DNA from: JAKFYM01 sp964612065
GTDB lineage: Bacteria > Bdellovibrionota > UBA1018 > CAIPTA01
Direction of reading: 5' to 3'
NCBI GenBank assembly: GCA_964612065.1
Contig: CAZTCD010000067.1
Location: 1 to 22,786 of the forward strand
DNA length: 22,786 nucleotides
Shown here: in pieces, positions 21,848 through 22,786 of the stretch
How positions within the stretch are numbered: the first letter of the stretch is position 1
How the letters are laid out: every line of letters begins with the position of its first letter
Notes under the pieces: generated by a model
Told to the model about the DNA's origin: nothing
The model's input: only the letters and a program-made list of their open reading frames with translations
The model's database searches: none
Translations under genes and position numbers: made by a program

Positions 21848-22627
21848 TTATTTCGACTGATTGAGATAGCCTGCGATCTTTTTCACCCATCGCCTTGGTG
21901 CTATCCGCAGAGCCTGTAGTTGGACGCTGTTCCTCGCGCCAGGGATCACCAGGGCTTTTCCCTTCATCATTCCCTGAAATCCGGCACGTACCACGGGCAC
22001 GGCTTCCACCGCGCCCGCTTGAAACAGCCTGGATCCGCCTATACCGGCGGAATCGGCGAATTCCGTGCGCGTGGCCCCGGGAGCGAGAAGCGTGCAACTC
22101 ACGCCGGTGCCTTTGAGTTCATAAGACAGAGCCTCTGAGAAGGAATTCACATAGGCCTTCGAGGCAAAATAGTTCGCCATATAAGGGCCAGGCTGGAAGC
22201 CCGCCATGGAGCCTATGTTCAAAATACGCCCGGAACCCCTGGATATCATCGCCGGCAAAAAGAGGCGGGTGAGCTCCACCAGAGTGCGCACGTTCAGATC
22301 GATGAGCTCCATTTCCTTGGATGGATCGATCTCCCAGAATTTTCCGCTGGTCCCGAAACCGGCATTGTTCACGAGAAAATCCGGATGGGGCAATTTCATC
22401 GCCTGTACCTTGGCGAACAACTCCACGCCCGCTCCGGGCTTTCCCAGGTCCTGTTCGATCAGGTGCACCTGCACCCCGGAGCGAAGCGTGCGAAGAACGC
22501 GTGCCACCTCTTCCAGGCGGCTTTTTCTTCGCGCCACCAGGAGCACGTCGTGGCCGTTTTCCACGAAGATTTTGGCGAATTCCATACCAAGGCCGGCGGA
22601 GGCGCCGGTGATCAATGCGAAGGGCAT
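21848..22627 (-). CDS. Short-chain dehydrogenase/reductase (SDR), classical type
   Basis: The product is about 259 residues, an NAD(P)-dependent oxidoreductase of unknown substrate. The cofactor motif TGASAGLG is at residues 7-14 and NNAG at 87-90. The catalytic Ser140 lies in NIGSMAG and Tyr153/Lys157 in ANYFASKAYV. VARRKSRLEE after strand two has Arg residues that favour NADP. It looks like the DltE/COG0300 subgroup. The C-terminus (APRRWVKKIAGYLNQSK) is basic. I start at the ATG at 22627, where homology begins; the in-frame extension to 22717 has no family-like sequence. There is no ribosome site, but a -10-like TACACT lies exactly six bases upstream, so transcription may begin on the start codon itself. 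Confidence 0.92.
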   Translation of the reverse strand: MPFALITGASAGLGMEFAKIFVENGHDVLLVARRKSRLEEVARVLRTLRSGVQVHLIEQDLGKPGAGVELFAKVQAMKLPHPDFLVNNAGFGTSGKFWEIDPSKEMELIDLNVRTLVELTRLFLPAMISRGSGRILNIGSMAGFQPGPYMANYFASKAYVNSFSEALSYELKGTGVSCTLLAPGATRTEFADSAGIGGSRLFQAGAVEAVPVVRAGFQGMMKGKALVIPGARNSVQLQALRIAPRRWVKKIAGYLNQSK

Positions 22628-22633
22628 GGGGGT

Positions 22634-22662
22634 AGTGTAGCCGCCATTGGCCGGCCTGTCGC
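22634..22662 (-). promoter_or_regulatory. Predicted leaderless promoter of the SDR gene
   Basis: On the minus strand GCGACA (22662-22657) and TACACT (22639-22634) are separated by 17 bases. The predicted +1, seven bases past the -10, is position 22627, the A of the ATG. Both boxes match four of six consensus bases. Confidence 0.45.
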
Positions 22663-22786
22663 CGGGATTGGATAGGGGGAGGAAATTCACTGTTTCTCCC
22701 CGGATACAGCGAGGCAAGTTCCTGAAATCCCGCGTATTGCCTCAAATGGAAACGACACCAGGTAAGGGCTTGGAATCTCAGGCGGC

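Overview
The window looks like a chromosomal segment of a flagellated, double-membraned bacterium of moderately high GC. The best taxonomic hint is the flagellin. Its N-terminal half (RLRELGVQAASDT.GD.ERGFL) reads like Bdellovibrio-type flagellins, and the many small secreted proteins and lipoproteins of no known family fit Bdellovibrionota. That placement is an inference from remembered protein families, not from a search.

Layout. Positions 1-5955 are on the minus strand: the 5' part of a class II (B12-dependent) ribonucleotide reductase gene cut by the left edge, a two-gene unit (four-helix membrane protein plus small outer-membrane barrel), and argS. Diverging from argS, 6063-9608 is a tight plus-strand set of four envelope genes: a coiled-coil/TPR lipoprotein, a FecR-like secreted protein, an outer-membrane barrel and an HExxH aminopeptidase-like lipoprotein. 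A near-perfect sigma-28 (FliA-type) promoter precedes it and a GC hairpin follows it. Positions 9681-11422 hold two minus-strand exported proteins; the second has another sigma-28-like promoter. Then come dut (11515-11973) and a short flagellin gene (12171-12998). Positions 13173-17184 carry four exported proteins of unknown function, one with a double-psi-barrel/3D-like motif. A minus-strand S66 LD-carboxypeptidase overlaps the last of them tail to tail.

Positions 18419-21564 form an operon for the alpha and beta E1 subunits of a 2-oxoacid dehydrogenase, followed without a gap by a RibD-like protein that has lost the deaminase zinc/catalytic residues and the recognisable NADPH motif. A 64-residue zinc-ribbon protein and a minus-strand short-chain dehydrogenase close the window.

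The most interesting signals are: (1) two sequences matching TAAA-N15-GCCGATAA with exact spacing, in front of envelope or secreted genes rather than obvious flagellar genes, which suggests a FliA-controlled cell-surface programme; (2) the RibD-like pseudoenzyme translationally abutting the E1 genes; (3) several genes, best seen for argS and the SDR gene, whose -10 element lies only 6-8 bases before the start codon with no Shine-Dalgarno, suggesting leaderless mRNAs; (4) a textbook intrinsic-terminator sequence inside an open reading frame. I see no tRNA, rRNA, CRISPR array, insertion sequence or integrase in the window.
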